Under the pieces are notes generated by a model. That model was not told where the DNA came from, made no database searches, and worked only from the letters and a program-made list of their open reading frames with translations. Positions 35,941-46,508 of a stretch of 64,000 nt of DNA are shown piece after piece; the first letter of the stretch is position 1; each line of letters starts with the position of its first letter. The position numbers and the translations under genes are program-made. The DNA comes from Akebia trifoliata (taxonomy: Eukaryota > Streptophyta > Magnoliopsida > Ranunculales > Lardizabalaceae), in the NCBI GenBank assembly GCA_017979445.1, contig CM030710.1:17036248-17100247 (forward strand), in the 5' to 3' direction.

Positions 35941-36480
35941 ATGGCAGAATACTTGGCAAATCACCCTGTATTAGAAGGGATAAGGCATGTTGATCAATTC
36001 CCAGATGAGAACATCTTACATGTTGAAGAAGAACTACAGAACCAAACATGGCAGTTGTACTTTGATGGAGCCGCAAATCAGAATAGGTATGAAATAGGAG
36101 CAGTCTTGTTTTCTCCGGAAGGATGTCACATTCCGATCACCAGTAAGTTAACTTTTTCTAACACCAATAACACAGCTGAATATGAGGCATGCATCGCGAG
36201 GCTCGAAGCTGCTTCGAACCTGAGTATTACAGAAATTGAATTTTTTTGGGATTCAGCCTTCGTCATACATCAGTCATTGGAAGAATGGAAGACTAGGGAT
36301 GAAAAGTTGAAGCCTTATCATAAGTATCTGTTAAACTTAGTGAGTAAGTTTAAAGCTATTCTGTTTCAATACTTGTCAAGTTAAGATAACAGATTTGCTA
36401 ACTCTTTAGCTATTCTATTTTCAATGATCCATTTGCCTCTTGGCATGGAATTGAGACTGATCACTATCGAAGTCAAAGAC
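35941..36480 (+). pseudogene. Tat archaeal-type RNase H, plus element
   Basis: The frame of 147 codons reads WQLYFDGAANQNRYEIGAVL, NTAEYEACIARLEAA and EFFWDSAFVIHQ. The three acidic catalytic positions (FDG, AEYE, WDS; the last normally GDS) are present. After a stop near 36382 comes NRFANSLAILFSMI, a decayed ADALATLASM motif. It follows the first RNase H, giving the dual-RNase H order RT-RH-aRH-IN that marks the Tat lineage. Confidence 0.8.
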
Positions 36481-36529
36481 AAACTCGCATATTGCCATCA
36501 GATCAACATTGCTACTTGACTACCCGATG

Positions 36530-37133
36530 GAAAGTCATGGTACACAGATATAAAAGAGTGTTGAAAAAATAAAAATTCCCGGAAGAAGCATCGAGGAAGG
36601 AACAACAAATCCTACTAAGATTAGCATCTCAAATCATCCTATGCGCAGGAAGTTTATACAAAAGGTCTTATGATGGGATTCATTTGTCGTGTGTTGATGA
36701 AGATCAAGCTAAACAGATAATGGTTGAACTACATTGAGGAGAATGTGGCCCTCACATGAGTGAAAAAATGTTAGCTAGGAAAATTATGAGACAAGGGTAC
36801 TACTGGCCCACGATGGAAACAGATTGTCACCACATGGTCAAGACCTATCATAAATGCCAAATACATGCGAACCTTATACATGTGCCACCATCTCAATTAG
36901 TTGGTTTGATTTCACCGTGGCCATTCTCAGTTTGGGGAATTGACATTATTGGTAAAATATCGCCTAAGGCATCAAACGGGTATGAATACATTCTAGTTGC
37001 TATCGATTATTTTACTAAGTGGGTCGAAACTGTCTCTTATGCTGTCTTCACTGTGTCTCGAGTTGCAAAGTTTATCCAAACAAATATCATCAGTCGATAC
37101 GGGGTTCCTTCGGAGTTAATTTCTGATAACGGG
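36530..37133 (+). pseudogene. Tat integrase, plus element, interrupted
   Basis: Zinc-binding end GECGPHMSEKMLARKIMRQG near 36740, then KTYHKCQIH with the first Cys of CxxC replaced by Tyr. The core follows as VWGIDIIGKISPKASNGYEY near 36930, AIDYFTKWVET, and YGVPSELISDNG ending at 37133. Thus the first two catalytic Asp are present; the Glu and the C-terminal domain are absent because an LTR begins immediately after SDNG. A frame change lies between 36480 and 36756. Compare the complete D-D-E of the minus element at 51.4-52.5 kb. Confidence 0.8.
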
Positions 37134-38767
37134 TGTAGACACCCCATTTTTGCATCCGCCTGATTAATCAACTCGTCAACCCGATCGCAAGGATTCCCAA
37201 TGATGGATGTGTATTCCGTTGCTGTATTTTGTTACCAGATGTGTTTCAGAAATCCGGATGAGGTATCTCGAACTGACAAAACCTTAGAAATCACGCTCCG
37301 CTAGGAAAGTACGACCCCAGAAACATAGAAATCATCATCTTGCAGACCAAAAAGAAGCTTCACGATAAAAATCACTAAAAATTACCAAATTACCAAAATA
37401 CCCCTAACCTCAAAACAACCTTAGAGCCTACGTTACGCTTAGGAAAACTCTCTCGAACACATAAAATAATAAATCGAAATCAAATAAATCATTTCACCAA
37501 TTTTAACAGAATTTGACAAAATTACGAAAATGCCCCTCATAAAGTTCACAATCATTTCACACAAAAATTTTTATAAATGACACAAACCAACATTCTCATT
37601 GAATTCCTTACGAAAAACCGATTCTAAAACATCCTAGAACATTAAAAACTGACTTGAAACGTGAAAAGTCCTCTCCGGGGGCAAAACGGTAATTTCACAA
37701 TTTTCATAATTAAAAAATTCGAAATTAATAAATAAAATATTAAATAATTAAATTTAAACATTAATGAAATTAATTTAAAATTTTGAACCTAAAAAATCGA
37801 TTAATCGGACTCTTAGGCAAAATCGTTGAGGGTTCGTGGGATATTTCTTTAAGGACCCCTCCATTTGGGGGTCCAAAGAATTAAAAATATTTTAGAGGAG
37901 GGGTTCTCAAAAAATAAAAAGTAAATCAAGCAAGACTAAGGTCAAGGTATTAAAGTCAATCGAGTGAGACTACAGTCAAAATTAAAGTCAATTAAGCAAG
38001 ACTGAAGTCAAGATATTGAAAGTCAATCAATTAAGACCAAAGTCAAAACATTAAAAGTCAATCAAATAAGACCAAAAGTCATAATAGAGATCTAATTAAA
38101 TAATAACTCTATCTAATAGAGTTCTAACTTAAAAACAATTCTACCTAAAACAATTTGAATTAAAACACAATTCTACCTAAAACAATTCTAATTAAAACAC
38201 AATTCTACCTAAAATAATTTTAACTAAAACACAACTCTAATTAAAAGATCTCTAATTAAACACTAACTCTAACCAAGTCAACCCTAAAAAACATCTATAA
38301 ATAGAGGTGCTCACACCCTATTTTCGTATCAAATCATAAACCCTAAGAGAAGTAGGTCTAGAAGCTCCCCTAGCCCCCCATAAACCCTAGTTTTAGAGTC
38401 CTAACTCCTTAACTAACATCCCTCCTTCAATTTTAGTCTAGAAAACACCCAAAAGCCTTCTAAAAACACCCCCAAATCCGTAACAAACTTGAAGAGTTCA
38501 GATTCAAAAATAAGGAGATACCTTGCCTCGGAGATCCGAAGTCAAATCCGGAAACAGAACGAAGCAAGGGAGCACGGTACAAGGAGCTCTTTTTGTCAGA
38601 TCTGAGGGAACCAAGTCCTTGCCATCGGAAAGGTAAATTTTTATTTTTATTTACTTTTTATCTAGGTTTTAGCAATGTAATTTACTTGGGAATTTAGTAG
38701 AGACCGGCTTTGGCCGGGCGGGGTTGGTGCCTAACACCTTCCAACCCCGTAACTTGATCCCCGAATT
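37134..38767 (+). mobile_element. Tat-type LTR, plus strand, cut by gap
   Basis: Starts TGTAGACACCCCATTTTTGC inside the integrase SDNG codons. Its first 250 bases match the minus-strand LTR at 23995 (CAACTCGTCAACCCGATCGC, AGATGTGTTTCAGAAATCCG). It carries its own middle section with CAATTCTACCTAAAA repeats (38100-38230), and near its end GGTTGGTGCCTAACACCTTC. The last about 160 bases and PBS fall in the N gap. No PPT lies in front, so it is a nested insertion or the result of a deletion joining integrase to a 3' LTR. Confidence 0.7.
38100..38240 (+). repeat. short direct repeats inside LTR
   Basis: AACACAATTCTACCTAAAA occurs at least twice, with several variants such as AAACAATTCTACC, at a period of about 35 bases, in the U3 part of the LTR. 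Confidence 0.55.
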
Positions 38768-38867
38768 NNNNNNNNNNNNNNNNNNNNNNNNNNNNNNNNN
38801 NNNNNNNNNNNNNNNNNNNNNNNNNNNNNNNNNNNNNNNNNNNNNNNNNNNNNNNNNNNNNNNNNNN
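38768..38867. other. assembly gap (100 N)
   Basis: Exactly 100 undetermined bases, the conventional filler for a gap of unknown size. It separates a plus-strand Tat LTR from a minus-strand Copia remnant, so their adjacency is not proven. Open frames drawn across it are artefacts. Confidence 0.95.
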
Positions 38868-39615
38868 TCCATGAAAGTGACAAAGTAGCGAACTCTGCAT
38901 TTTGATTTAGTAGGTGCAAGTCTCAAACTTCGAAATGAATGTAGTCTAGCTTGATTTCTTTATTTTCAACTTTGAACGACACCTTGCTTTGCTTTCTCAT
39001 CACACAAAATTTGTAAATCTCTAATTTGCATGCCCCAACATCCTTCAACAATTGTCGTCAATGTAAATCTTACATTACTCTTTCACTTATATGGCCAAGT
39101 CTTAAGTGTCAAACTTGAGTTTCATCCTTGCTAAAATTTCCCTCCGTGGATAATGCAATTCCACCTACAATTGTGTTCCCTGAAAGCTTGTAAAGATTAT
39201 TTGCAAGCTTCACATTTCTCATTATCACTATGGCTCCCTTAAACACCTTGAGTATTCCATCCTTTGACGATACTGAACACCTGTTTGAATTAAAAGTGCC
39301 TAAGGATATCAAATTCTTCTTGAATGCCAATACATGCCTTACATTATCCAAGATTCTAACAATCCCATCATACATTTTTATCTTCACAGTACTCGTTCCA
39401 ATGACTTTGCATGCCATATTGTTCTTCATTAGAACATATCCATTATCATAAGGTTTATACAAATCAAACCAATCATGATTGGAATATATATGAAAAGTAC
39501 AACTAGAATCTAAAATCCAAGAGTTGGAGATGCAATTACCCGAAGATGCCGATAAGAACTTCCCATCGCTTTCTGATGCTATGCTTGTTGTGGAGTTTGA
39601 ATTGACTTTCTTCAT
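38868..39615 (-). pseudogene. Copia protease and integrase N-terminus remnant
   Basis: The minus-strand frame from 39615 holds the Copia protease: SWILDSSCTFHIYSNHDWFD (usual DSGC, here DSSC), VLMKNNMACKVIGTSTVKIK, DGIVRILDNVRHVLAFKKNL, then VFKGAIVIMRN. After a break the gag-pre-integrase part reads LGHANLEIYKFC, MRKQSKVSFKVENKEIKLDY and IHFEV near 38920-39040. It stops at the N gap inside the integrase. The order (gag, protease, integrase) is that of Ty1/Copia elements. Frame damage shows it is inactive. Confidence 0.8.
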
Positions 39616-40390
39616 TTCTTTTACCTCTTCTTTATACTTTCTTTAATGTCCCTTCTTCTTATAATCGTAGCACTCCACTTCTTTTTTATTTCTAGATTTG
39701 GATTTAGAATGTTTCCTTCCGGATTTTCCTTTCTCTATTGTTCGGCCTCACTCACTTGAATCATTTGCAATGAGTCATTCCCCTTGAGCATCCTTCTCAC
39801 TGACTTGTTCATGGTCATGTGAGAAATAAGGTCTTGAACCACCTCCTTAAACTTGAGGGTCTCTTTGCCAAACATGAGAGCAGTCTAAAAGTGTTTGAAG
39901 GAATTAGGAAGTGATCTTTGACAAAAGTAATGCTTTGTCTTCTTCTTCAAACTTGACATCTACTTTCAACAATCACTAAAACACTGATTGAATGTGTTCA
40001 AATGCTCTATGATGTCTTGTCCTTTTCTCCATCATTGATCTTTAAGGAATAATTTATTGAAAAAAGTCTTTTCCATGTAAAGCTTCTCAAGCTAGTTCTA
40101 TGTTCCCTTAGTGATTTTTTTTCCATAACATTGTACATGATTTCATCGGAAACATGCAACTCAATAGAACTAGTAGCCTTCAAATCCAACTCCAACTCCT
40201 CCCATGTATTATTGAACATGCTATCCAACTTCGCTTTAATGCCCCGAATGCAATTATGAAGTCCTTATTGGATAAGAATATTCCTCATATTCCTTTGCCA
40301 CAATATAAATTTTGATTTTCCATCAAATGGCTTCACCTCAAACTTCACCCCAACAAAATTTTCGATCATCATTGTATCTTTCTTCTCCAT
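39616..40390 (-). pseudogene. Copia gag remnant
   Basis: Starts at ATG 40390 with MEKKDTMMIENFVGVKFEVK, then FDGKSKFILWQRNMRNILIQ, stop, GLHNCIRGIKAKLDSM, WEELELDLKATSSIELHVSD and EIMYNVMEKKS. This is the standard plant Copia gag beginning (FDG..F..W......L..QGL, W..L...A...I...L.D.....V). Later parts are in other frames (KALMLLNSLP-like region unreadable). A weak zinc knuckle (VECYDYKKKGH) lies near 39650-39670. The start lies about 25 bases after the PBS. Confidence 0.75.
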
Positions 40391-40413
40391 TGAAAATCCC
40401 CTAGATAACTTAA

Positions 40414-40425
40414 GCTTTTATACCA
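40414..40425 (-). promoter_or_regulatory. primer-binding site of Copia element
   Basis: Minus strand TGGTATAAAAGC, two differences from the initiator tRNA-Met PBS TGGTATCAGAGC, about 25 bases before the gag ATG at 40390. Confidence 0.6.
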
Positions 40426-41392
40426 CTTTTTGTGTATGTCAACACCTTTGTGAAGCTCACTTAATAATTTGATCAAACACCTATTGGGTATTTCACCAAA
40501 CACCTTATATGCCACACCTTCCCAGACCTTGTTTGATGATGGCAATAAAGAGTAAACCCAATTAATATTAGCCAATACAAATAAGATAAACAATCACACA
40601 AAGAAAGAGTAAAAATACAATACCTACAATACGAGATTTTATGTTTTTCACCTAAAGGTTACATTCAAGGAGGTATGAACATTGGAATTCGATTTCATTA
40701 TGAAGAAAATAAGGCAAATCGATACAAGGAAACATCTGTATCAATTAGCTTCACCTTCTTCTAGATCTCAATCTTCCCAAACCTCTCAATCTCTCCTCTC
40801 TTGGATTTCTCTCTTTCTTTACTTTCTTCTCTAGAATAGACTTAGACATAGAGTTAGACTTCCTATAAAAGAAAAAAATCCCTTTTATTTAGAAGCACCA
40901 CAAAGTGGACCACTTACATAAGTTATAAACCCAACCCAAATTACCTTGGACCAACCCAAACAACACACATGCTCACTTGGACTAGGCCTAATTGATTTTG
41001 AGTCATATTTCAATAGCATTCTAAGGGTACCAAAAATTTTGTAGAATTTCAAGCTCTAAAATCGGCCGTACCATACATGGAAGGTTTGGTCCCTCAAAAC
41101 TCCAACATCATAATAGAATCTAATTCTTCCATGCTTGTGAGTGGCTTTGGAGGTGAGGTGGTAGTTAAATGTCTTGGTAACTTGAATCTTGTTTGCATGA
41201 AATTAGAGTTGTTGTCTATAACGTTAATTGGAAGGTGCAAAACAACACTGTTTCAAACGCTTTAGCAACAAAATTTGTAGTTGTAACTCAGTGGCCTTCC
41301 CCTAATATATATCCTTACCATGTGTAAATTAAAGTGATCGTCCCTTTGTATACTTTTTTAGATCAATACAAATTTCTGCCACATAACACAAA
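40426..41392 (-). other. probable Copia 5' LTR region
   Basis: Sequence upstream (minus strand) of the Copia PBS must include its 5' LTR, ending near 40428-40440 (..GTTGACATACACA). I cannot see the LTR start because no second LTR is in the window. The 62-residue plus-strand frame at 41077-41265 has faint RNase H-like words (IIIESNSSMLVS) but nothing firm. Confidence 0.35.
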
Positions 41393-41530
41393 TACTACAA
41401 GAAATAACACTTTTAGGGGTGTTTTCAAAATGCCAGAAATGCTATAAAAAAACGTTTGTAAATGTTCCCTCGGCATTTTTACCAAACGCCAGTAATTCCC
41501 GTGTTGCTAATTCCTACGAACTCATATGCT
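41393..41530 (+). mobile_element. possible CACTA transposon end
   Basis: TACTACAAGAAATAACAC is one base off the common plant CACTA terminus CACTACAAGAAA. It is followed by GCCAGAAATGC and AAACGCCAGTAATTCCCG, the GCC-containing subterminal words often found in such ends. The partner end was not found. Only the terminus-like sequence supports this. Confidence 0.35.
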
Positions 41531-42799
41531 TTAGCTGTTGATTCTATTCTTGAACAAAAGGTTACACCACTAAGACGGAAATAAGGATATCAGAATTCAT
41601 GAAAAACAAGAAGTCATGCAAGTTTTGTGACTTTGACATTAGGTAAATTTTGGGTCATCTAAGTATGAATTATTTAAGGTTAGTTCAAACTTTTGTTGCT
41701 TAGATGTAGTAAAGAAAATTATTAGTCCATCAACATTGATGTATAGAACTTTACAAGGTATAACTCAACGACATTTTATTTCTACATAGAAATCTAATGA
41801 AAACAGAGTCAAGAGCAAGGCAATCAAAACTAGGAACCGACAGATGTATTAAAGCTTCCCATTTAGAGCTTGTAGTTACAGATGTACTAGTTTCAACATG
41901 AATATTCTATAAACTAGTCCTACAATTAAATTTTCAGAATTCATCATTCAATAGAAACAAGCTCACTTATTATACTATAACACATCTAGGACAACCATAA
42001 GTTTATAGCGCTTGACCATCATTTAGGCCTCTAGAAAAAGTTTGCCAAAATTTTATCACAAAAAAAATTGGTTTCTAATGATGGAGGTGGGGAAAATTAT
42101 TTAAAAAATAGAATTTTCCACCCAAAGAAGAAAATTATTTTCCTAATTTCATGTTTGGGCCATTGTTTATCTACCTTGACATAAGAAAATAATGTTTTCT
42201 CAAAATTGGGTTTCATGACACAATGCAGTCAAACTTTTGTTGAATTGCATTATTGGAGAAACTATTTTTCTACCTATTTTTATGCACAAGCTTAAAAGTT
42301 ATGATTGATTGCAAGAGGAAAATTATGGGTTAGTTTTGACATTTGATCCACACCTATGTTGTGTACAACTCGGTTTTGACATTGGTTCCACATTGCCTAT
42401 GATGTGTCCAACTCAAATGGTAAATTGCACGAATATTAGAATCATACCTCCTTAATGATTCAAAACTGGTTGAGCTAAATCATTGATCATGACAAAGCCT
42501 TAAGCAACAAAATTTGACACTACAAAGGATAGTAAAAAATGCATATTTGGAGCAAAAAAGGAAATGAAAATCGAATGCTTATCTAAAATCAGTTTAACAT
42601 AATAAACTAATACATTAACTAGTAATTGGCACTAAATTTTTTTCATTTTGTCCACATGCTATTATTCTTTTACTTCTCAAATCAATATTTTTCATGCAAA
42701 AGAAAACTATGAATATAGATAATATAGAATCACAATATATCAGAAAATTCAATTAATAAAGAGTGACCATAATTGCCAATGAAATGACAAGTTACTAAC
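41531..42799. other. AT-rich stretch without recognised gene
   Basis: No coding similarity, LTR or PBS is visible on either strand. CACCTATG(T)TGTGTACAACTC and CATTGCCTATGATGTGTCC (near 42350-42410) form a loose local duplication. Confidence 0.35.
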
Positions 42800-42837
42800 C
42801 TCATTAACAATTCCATCGCCTCCAACATATATAATTC
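42800..42837 (-). pseudogene. possible exon of a sphingoid-base kinase-like gene
   Basis: The minus strand has a clean acceptor (TTTGATATTCTTGTAG), 38 bases coding GIIYVGGDGIVNE, then a donor (GAG|GTTAGTAAC). GGDGIVNEV is the nucleotide-binding loop of plant sphingoid long-chain base kinases (LCBK1 type) and related diacylglycerol-kinase-fold enzymes. No neighbouring exon could be read on either side, so only this fragment is proposed. Introns are retained, so it would be a copy of genomic DNA, not of an mRNA. A possible CACTA end lies 1.4 kb to the left. The short length makes chance resemblance a real alternative. Confidence 0.35.
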
Positions 42838-43853
42838 CTACAAGAATATCAAAGAAAAATATAAATAAGCCAAATGCATTAAAAAAATGAAATAAATCAT
42901 GCTTGATTGATAGGAGAATGCTTGTGTTGGGGACATGGATACTATCATAGATTGCAGGAACATTGGAGAAGCGAGGGACTACAAAACTAATGGATACCAA
43001 TGATTAGCTCGCAAGGTTGGTTGGTACCCTGTTACTTCTACTATTCATGCCCAAGTATTCCTAACTTCATTAACAAAAATTGGTCTCAAACATTGAGTTG
43101 GAGTCTAGACCATCCGTTTGATGATCTACAAATTGGCTTGGCCATGTTCCAAATATCATGTCAAAGAAGGCCTTTGTAGCCATCCAATAAATTTGCATTA
43201 AAATTATTGAGTTGGTGAAATACTTCAAGTATCTATAGAAGAGACGGTTCGTCAATTATGGTCTAGATCAATGAGATAGCCAGTCCATTGGGCAGAAGAC
43301 ATGAGGATTCATGCAGCTTCCTCTATAGAGTACTACTCATCTCACATGATCACCCACCATTTGGTACATGTTTGGCCTATTGAACATACCGTTACACAAG
43401 ATGCAGACAAATATAATATAGTTCAAAATTAAAAAAAAAAAATCATTGAAAACAATAACTCCAAAGAAAGAGAAATCACATCTACGCTAAAGAGCAACAT
43501 AGTTTCTTTGTGTTAGCATTTGATGCTCCAACATTGATTGTATTAGTATATTTGACATTTGAAACATTCTGAAAATGATGGTAACCAACCAACAAGATGT
43601 GGTTTCTCATTATAAAGGGGAACTAAGTGGCAACTAAATGACACATCAGATTCAAGTAACACCTCCCAACTAATTTTTAGTCAAATATAAAAGGTCTACA
43701 CAATTAAAGAATAATAAAGCAAAATCATCCATCTATAAATGAATTTCCAAAAATAAATTGAGTTGCATCACATCCAAAACTATATAAGGTCTAGCACACA
43801 AGTATTTCAAACCCATCTATTATACACCAAAAGATATAGTTCATATTACAACA
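42838..43853. other. unassigned sequence before PBS at 43854
   Basis: It should contain the 5' LTR of the element whose PBS is at 43854, but I found no match to the LTR start at 46303. Two short minus-strand frames (42749-43000, 43070-43255) show no domain beyond the possible kinase exon. Confidence 0.3.
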
Positions 43854-43865
43854 TGGTATCAAAGG
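43854..43865 (+). promoter_or_regulatory. primer-binding site, initiator tRNA-Met type
   Basis: TGGTATCAAAGG follows ..TTACAACA. It is two mismatches from TGGTATCAGAGC and matches the site at 7940 in its first eleven bases. Confidence 0.55.
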
Positions 43866-44039
43866 TCAATATTAGTTCCGCATGAGATGAGACTTCATTT
43901 GTGTCTAGAGATCTATTAAAGTCTAGATGAGAGATATGATTAGGAGTATTAGGAGATTTAGTGTGACTATTAAGTCATACGACAATATTCTATTCTAGGA
44001 GTTAACGAGGCTGGCAAAATTTAAAAATCAAAAATAAAA

Positions 44040-45260
44040 TATATAAGAACTTAAAATATAATTGATGCATTGTCGAAATTATTTTAGAATATTAGTAGAT
44101 CGGAGAAAGCTCACAAGGTCATACTTGAATTTGCATATCAGAAAAAATGAAATGAAGTAAAAATGCATCTAGATCAGTTACAAAGAGTCGATCTTCTGGA
44201 AAAAATATATCTGAGCTAAGAACACCTACAAGGATGGAGATTGTAATGCAAGCAATCTTATAAATATCCTAGAATTAGGATAAAATGGAAAAGAAATAGG
44301 CTAAAATTTTCGAAGATCAAATGGTTATGATGGATCGACTAGAAAAAATGATGGAATGAATAATAGATATGTTAGACCATCCTCATATTGACAAATCATC
44401 AAGAAGTCAATAACTAAATATTCCACTATGTGAAAAATAATAAAAAGACATGGAAATGGTACAATCACCATATCAAGTTTCAGGGGAAAGAATGGAATCA
44501 TAATCTAATAAAAGATTAAAGACTACAAAACAAGGTAGCTCAAGGATGCAGCATTCTTACATAAGAATTGAAACTATAGTATTATCAACTCAAGAGGTGG
44601 AAATTTTTTATAAAAAGTAATATAACATATTGCAAAATTAGTCAAAAGAAATAATTGTTGTATGCTATGAATGTGATGAATTGAGACATAAAAGAGACCA
44701 ATGTCCTGATCAACTTCAATCAATTAAAGATGACCATCTTATTAAGATGTTAGAAAAGTGAACTAAGGGACCAAGGACGCCACAATATTTTTAAAAGACT
44801 AATAAAGTGCCAATATCACCCCAAACAGCCAAGATTAAATATAAAAAATGTAAAATCTCACGAGAGTCGTCGTAGTTACAAAGGATACCAACAAGTCAAG
44901 AAAATAAAGAACTTCTCAGATTCTATGAGTGTAAGGAGCTGGGACACATAAGGAGATAATGTTCCAAAGTGCCACAATGGATCAAAGACACCCTACATAC
45001 TAGGGCTCATGCTAGAACTCAGCTCGACCCTACAACCTCAAGGGATGTTGCGGAAGGTATGGTTATAATACACAATTTCTTAACACATGTAATGACAGAC
45101 TAAACTTATATTCATTCTTATATCACATTAAATTTTGTAGAAACACTAGGATTACCTACTACAGACATAGAGAAACAAACTTCTTCAATAAAGTTATTAA
45201 GATACAAAATAGTATCTCTCGGGATAAAAGACAAATCATTGGAACCAACCTTAACTATTT
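44040..45260 (+). pseudogene. gag zinc knuckles and protease remnant, pol-less element
   Basis: A helical, charged stretch (EDQMVMMDRLEKMME near 44310) leads to a zinc knuckle, VVCYECDELRHKRDQC near 44655. The next part (IKDDHLIKMLEK) resembles 640-876. A second knuckle, RFYECKELGHIRR-stop-C, lies near 44920. Then a protease-like segment THVMTD-stop-TYIHSYITLNFVETLGLP near 45085-45160, with the Asp of D(S/T)GA retained as part of TD. No retroviral RT, RNase H or integrase motif can be read before the PPT at 46290. Many stops. It looks like a shrunken Ty3-type element with gag and protease only. Confidence 0.55.
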
Positions 45261-46289
45261 TAAGACTTTAAGATTTCAATATAGTTACCGCGATAATTGG
45301 GAGTCATTAATTATTTACAATGTATTTAAGGTTTTGAAATATTATCGATATGGTGATAGATTTGAAGTGGATTCAAATCATAAGAATCTTGATCCTTGAT
45401 TCAAAGTAGACTAATGGAGAAAATAAGATAATAATTGTGAGATTTATATATTTTATGGTGTTATTTTTTTATTAGTCAGCTGATCATATATTAATTGATT
45501 AGAAGTAGAGGATTCTTTGGTCTTCTATTCCAATTAAAATTTGTTGGGACTTACAGAAATAGAGGAACAAATGTATCTTTCAGGGAGTCAAGGACTCCAT
45601 TCAAATTATCATCTTTAACATTGTAAGTTTGTTATCTTATTGGTGTAAGTAGTTTAAAGATTTTAGAAATTCTTCTTTGAAGATTTCAATCTTTAGATGG
45701 GAATTGATTTGTGTTCCGTCATCTTATCCTTCTTATCAATGAAATATATTCACTTATTAAAAAGAAAAGTATGGACTCAATAATAGAAGGAAAGCTAAGG
45801 TTTTAGATGTAATGATTCATAAATTTGAAAAAATTTATACTGAAATATTTTACTTTGAAGAACTCTATCTTATCGATTAAGAAGATAGCTGAAGTATTTA
45901 TGTTGAGTAAAATTAAATTAAAGATTAATATGGACAAATGAATTCTAATTGAGAAATAACAAGTTTCTTGAAGTTAAAAGAATATGCAAAATGTAGAAGA
46001 TGTATAATTTGAAAATAAAATTTTGACCAATTTTGTGGTTAAAAGAAGATATTTAAGGGATGGTGAATACAGATCCTTGATTTAGAATTTGATGAATAAG
46101 ATATGTGATACATAATATATGCTGATGAATAACGTCTCGATCATAGTCTTCTTATGAGATAGAGCTTTGAGGAAACATCGCAAATTCGCAATATGAACAA
46201 GAAGTATATGTAAATCAATCTAGATATTAATCGTGGGAACTATTTGAGGAATGAAGTGCAGTATTAAATTTTGAGGACAATAATTTTAT
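45261..46289 (+). other. non-coding part of pol-less element
   Basis: About 1 kb between protease and PPT. Frames are riddled with stops and no RT motif (DD pair, LGH, GYYR) can be found. Words such as NFEDNNFIKRGG at the end are where a chromovirus pol normally ends, so pol was lost by deletion or replaced. Confidence 0.4.
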
Positions 46290-46302
46290 TAAGAGGAGGG
46301 GG
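46290..46302 (+). promoter_or_regulatory. polypurine tract
   Basis: TAAGAGGAGGGGG stands directly before the LTR start TGTAATGACTTG. Confidence 0.75.
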
Positions 46303-46508
46303 TGTAATGACTTGAAAATTCAACTCATATCTCGAGAAAAATTTTGAACCTATGTCTTTGAAAATTTTGAGTTTATGATTTAAAAGTATGGATTTTGATT
46401 TATAAATTTTTGAGAAAATCTGATATCACCAATAGATTCAAAAACGTCAAAAAAAACGTATTTTAGCTTGTAAGCATGCCATAAACTAAGGTTTAATACG
46501 ATGATGGT
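46303..46508 (+). mobile_element. start of 3' LTR, cut by Tat LTR
   Basis: TGTAATGACTTGAAAATTCA follows a clear PPT. The block AGATTCAAAAACGTC and TTGTAAGCATG resembles 5155-5210 of the LTR at 5020, so both belong to related Ty3 families. Only 206 bases remain before the TGTAGATACG end of another LTR at 46509. Confidence 0.65.

Noticed and set aside
38669..38926. Open frames spanning the N gap
   Set aside because: They exist only because undetermined bases contain no stops.
41077..41265. Faint RNase H-like text (IIIESNSSMLVS; later VSNALATKF in another frame), possibly a LINE remnant
   Set aside because: Too short, split over frames, and no RT or endonuclease nearby.
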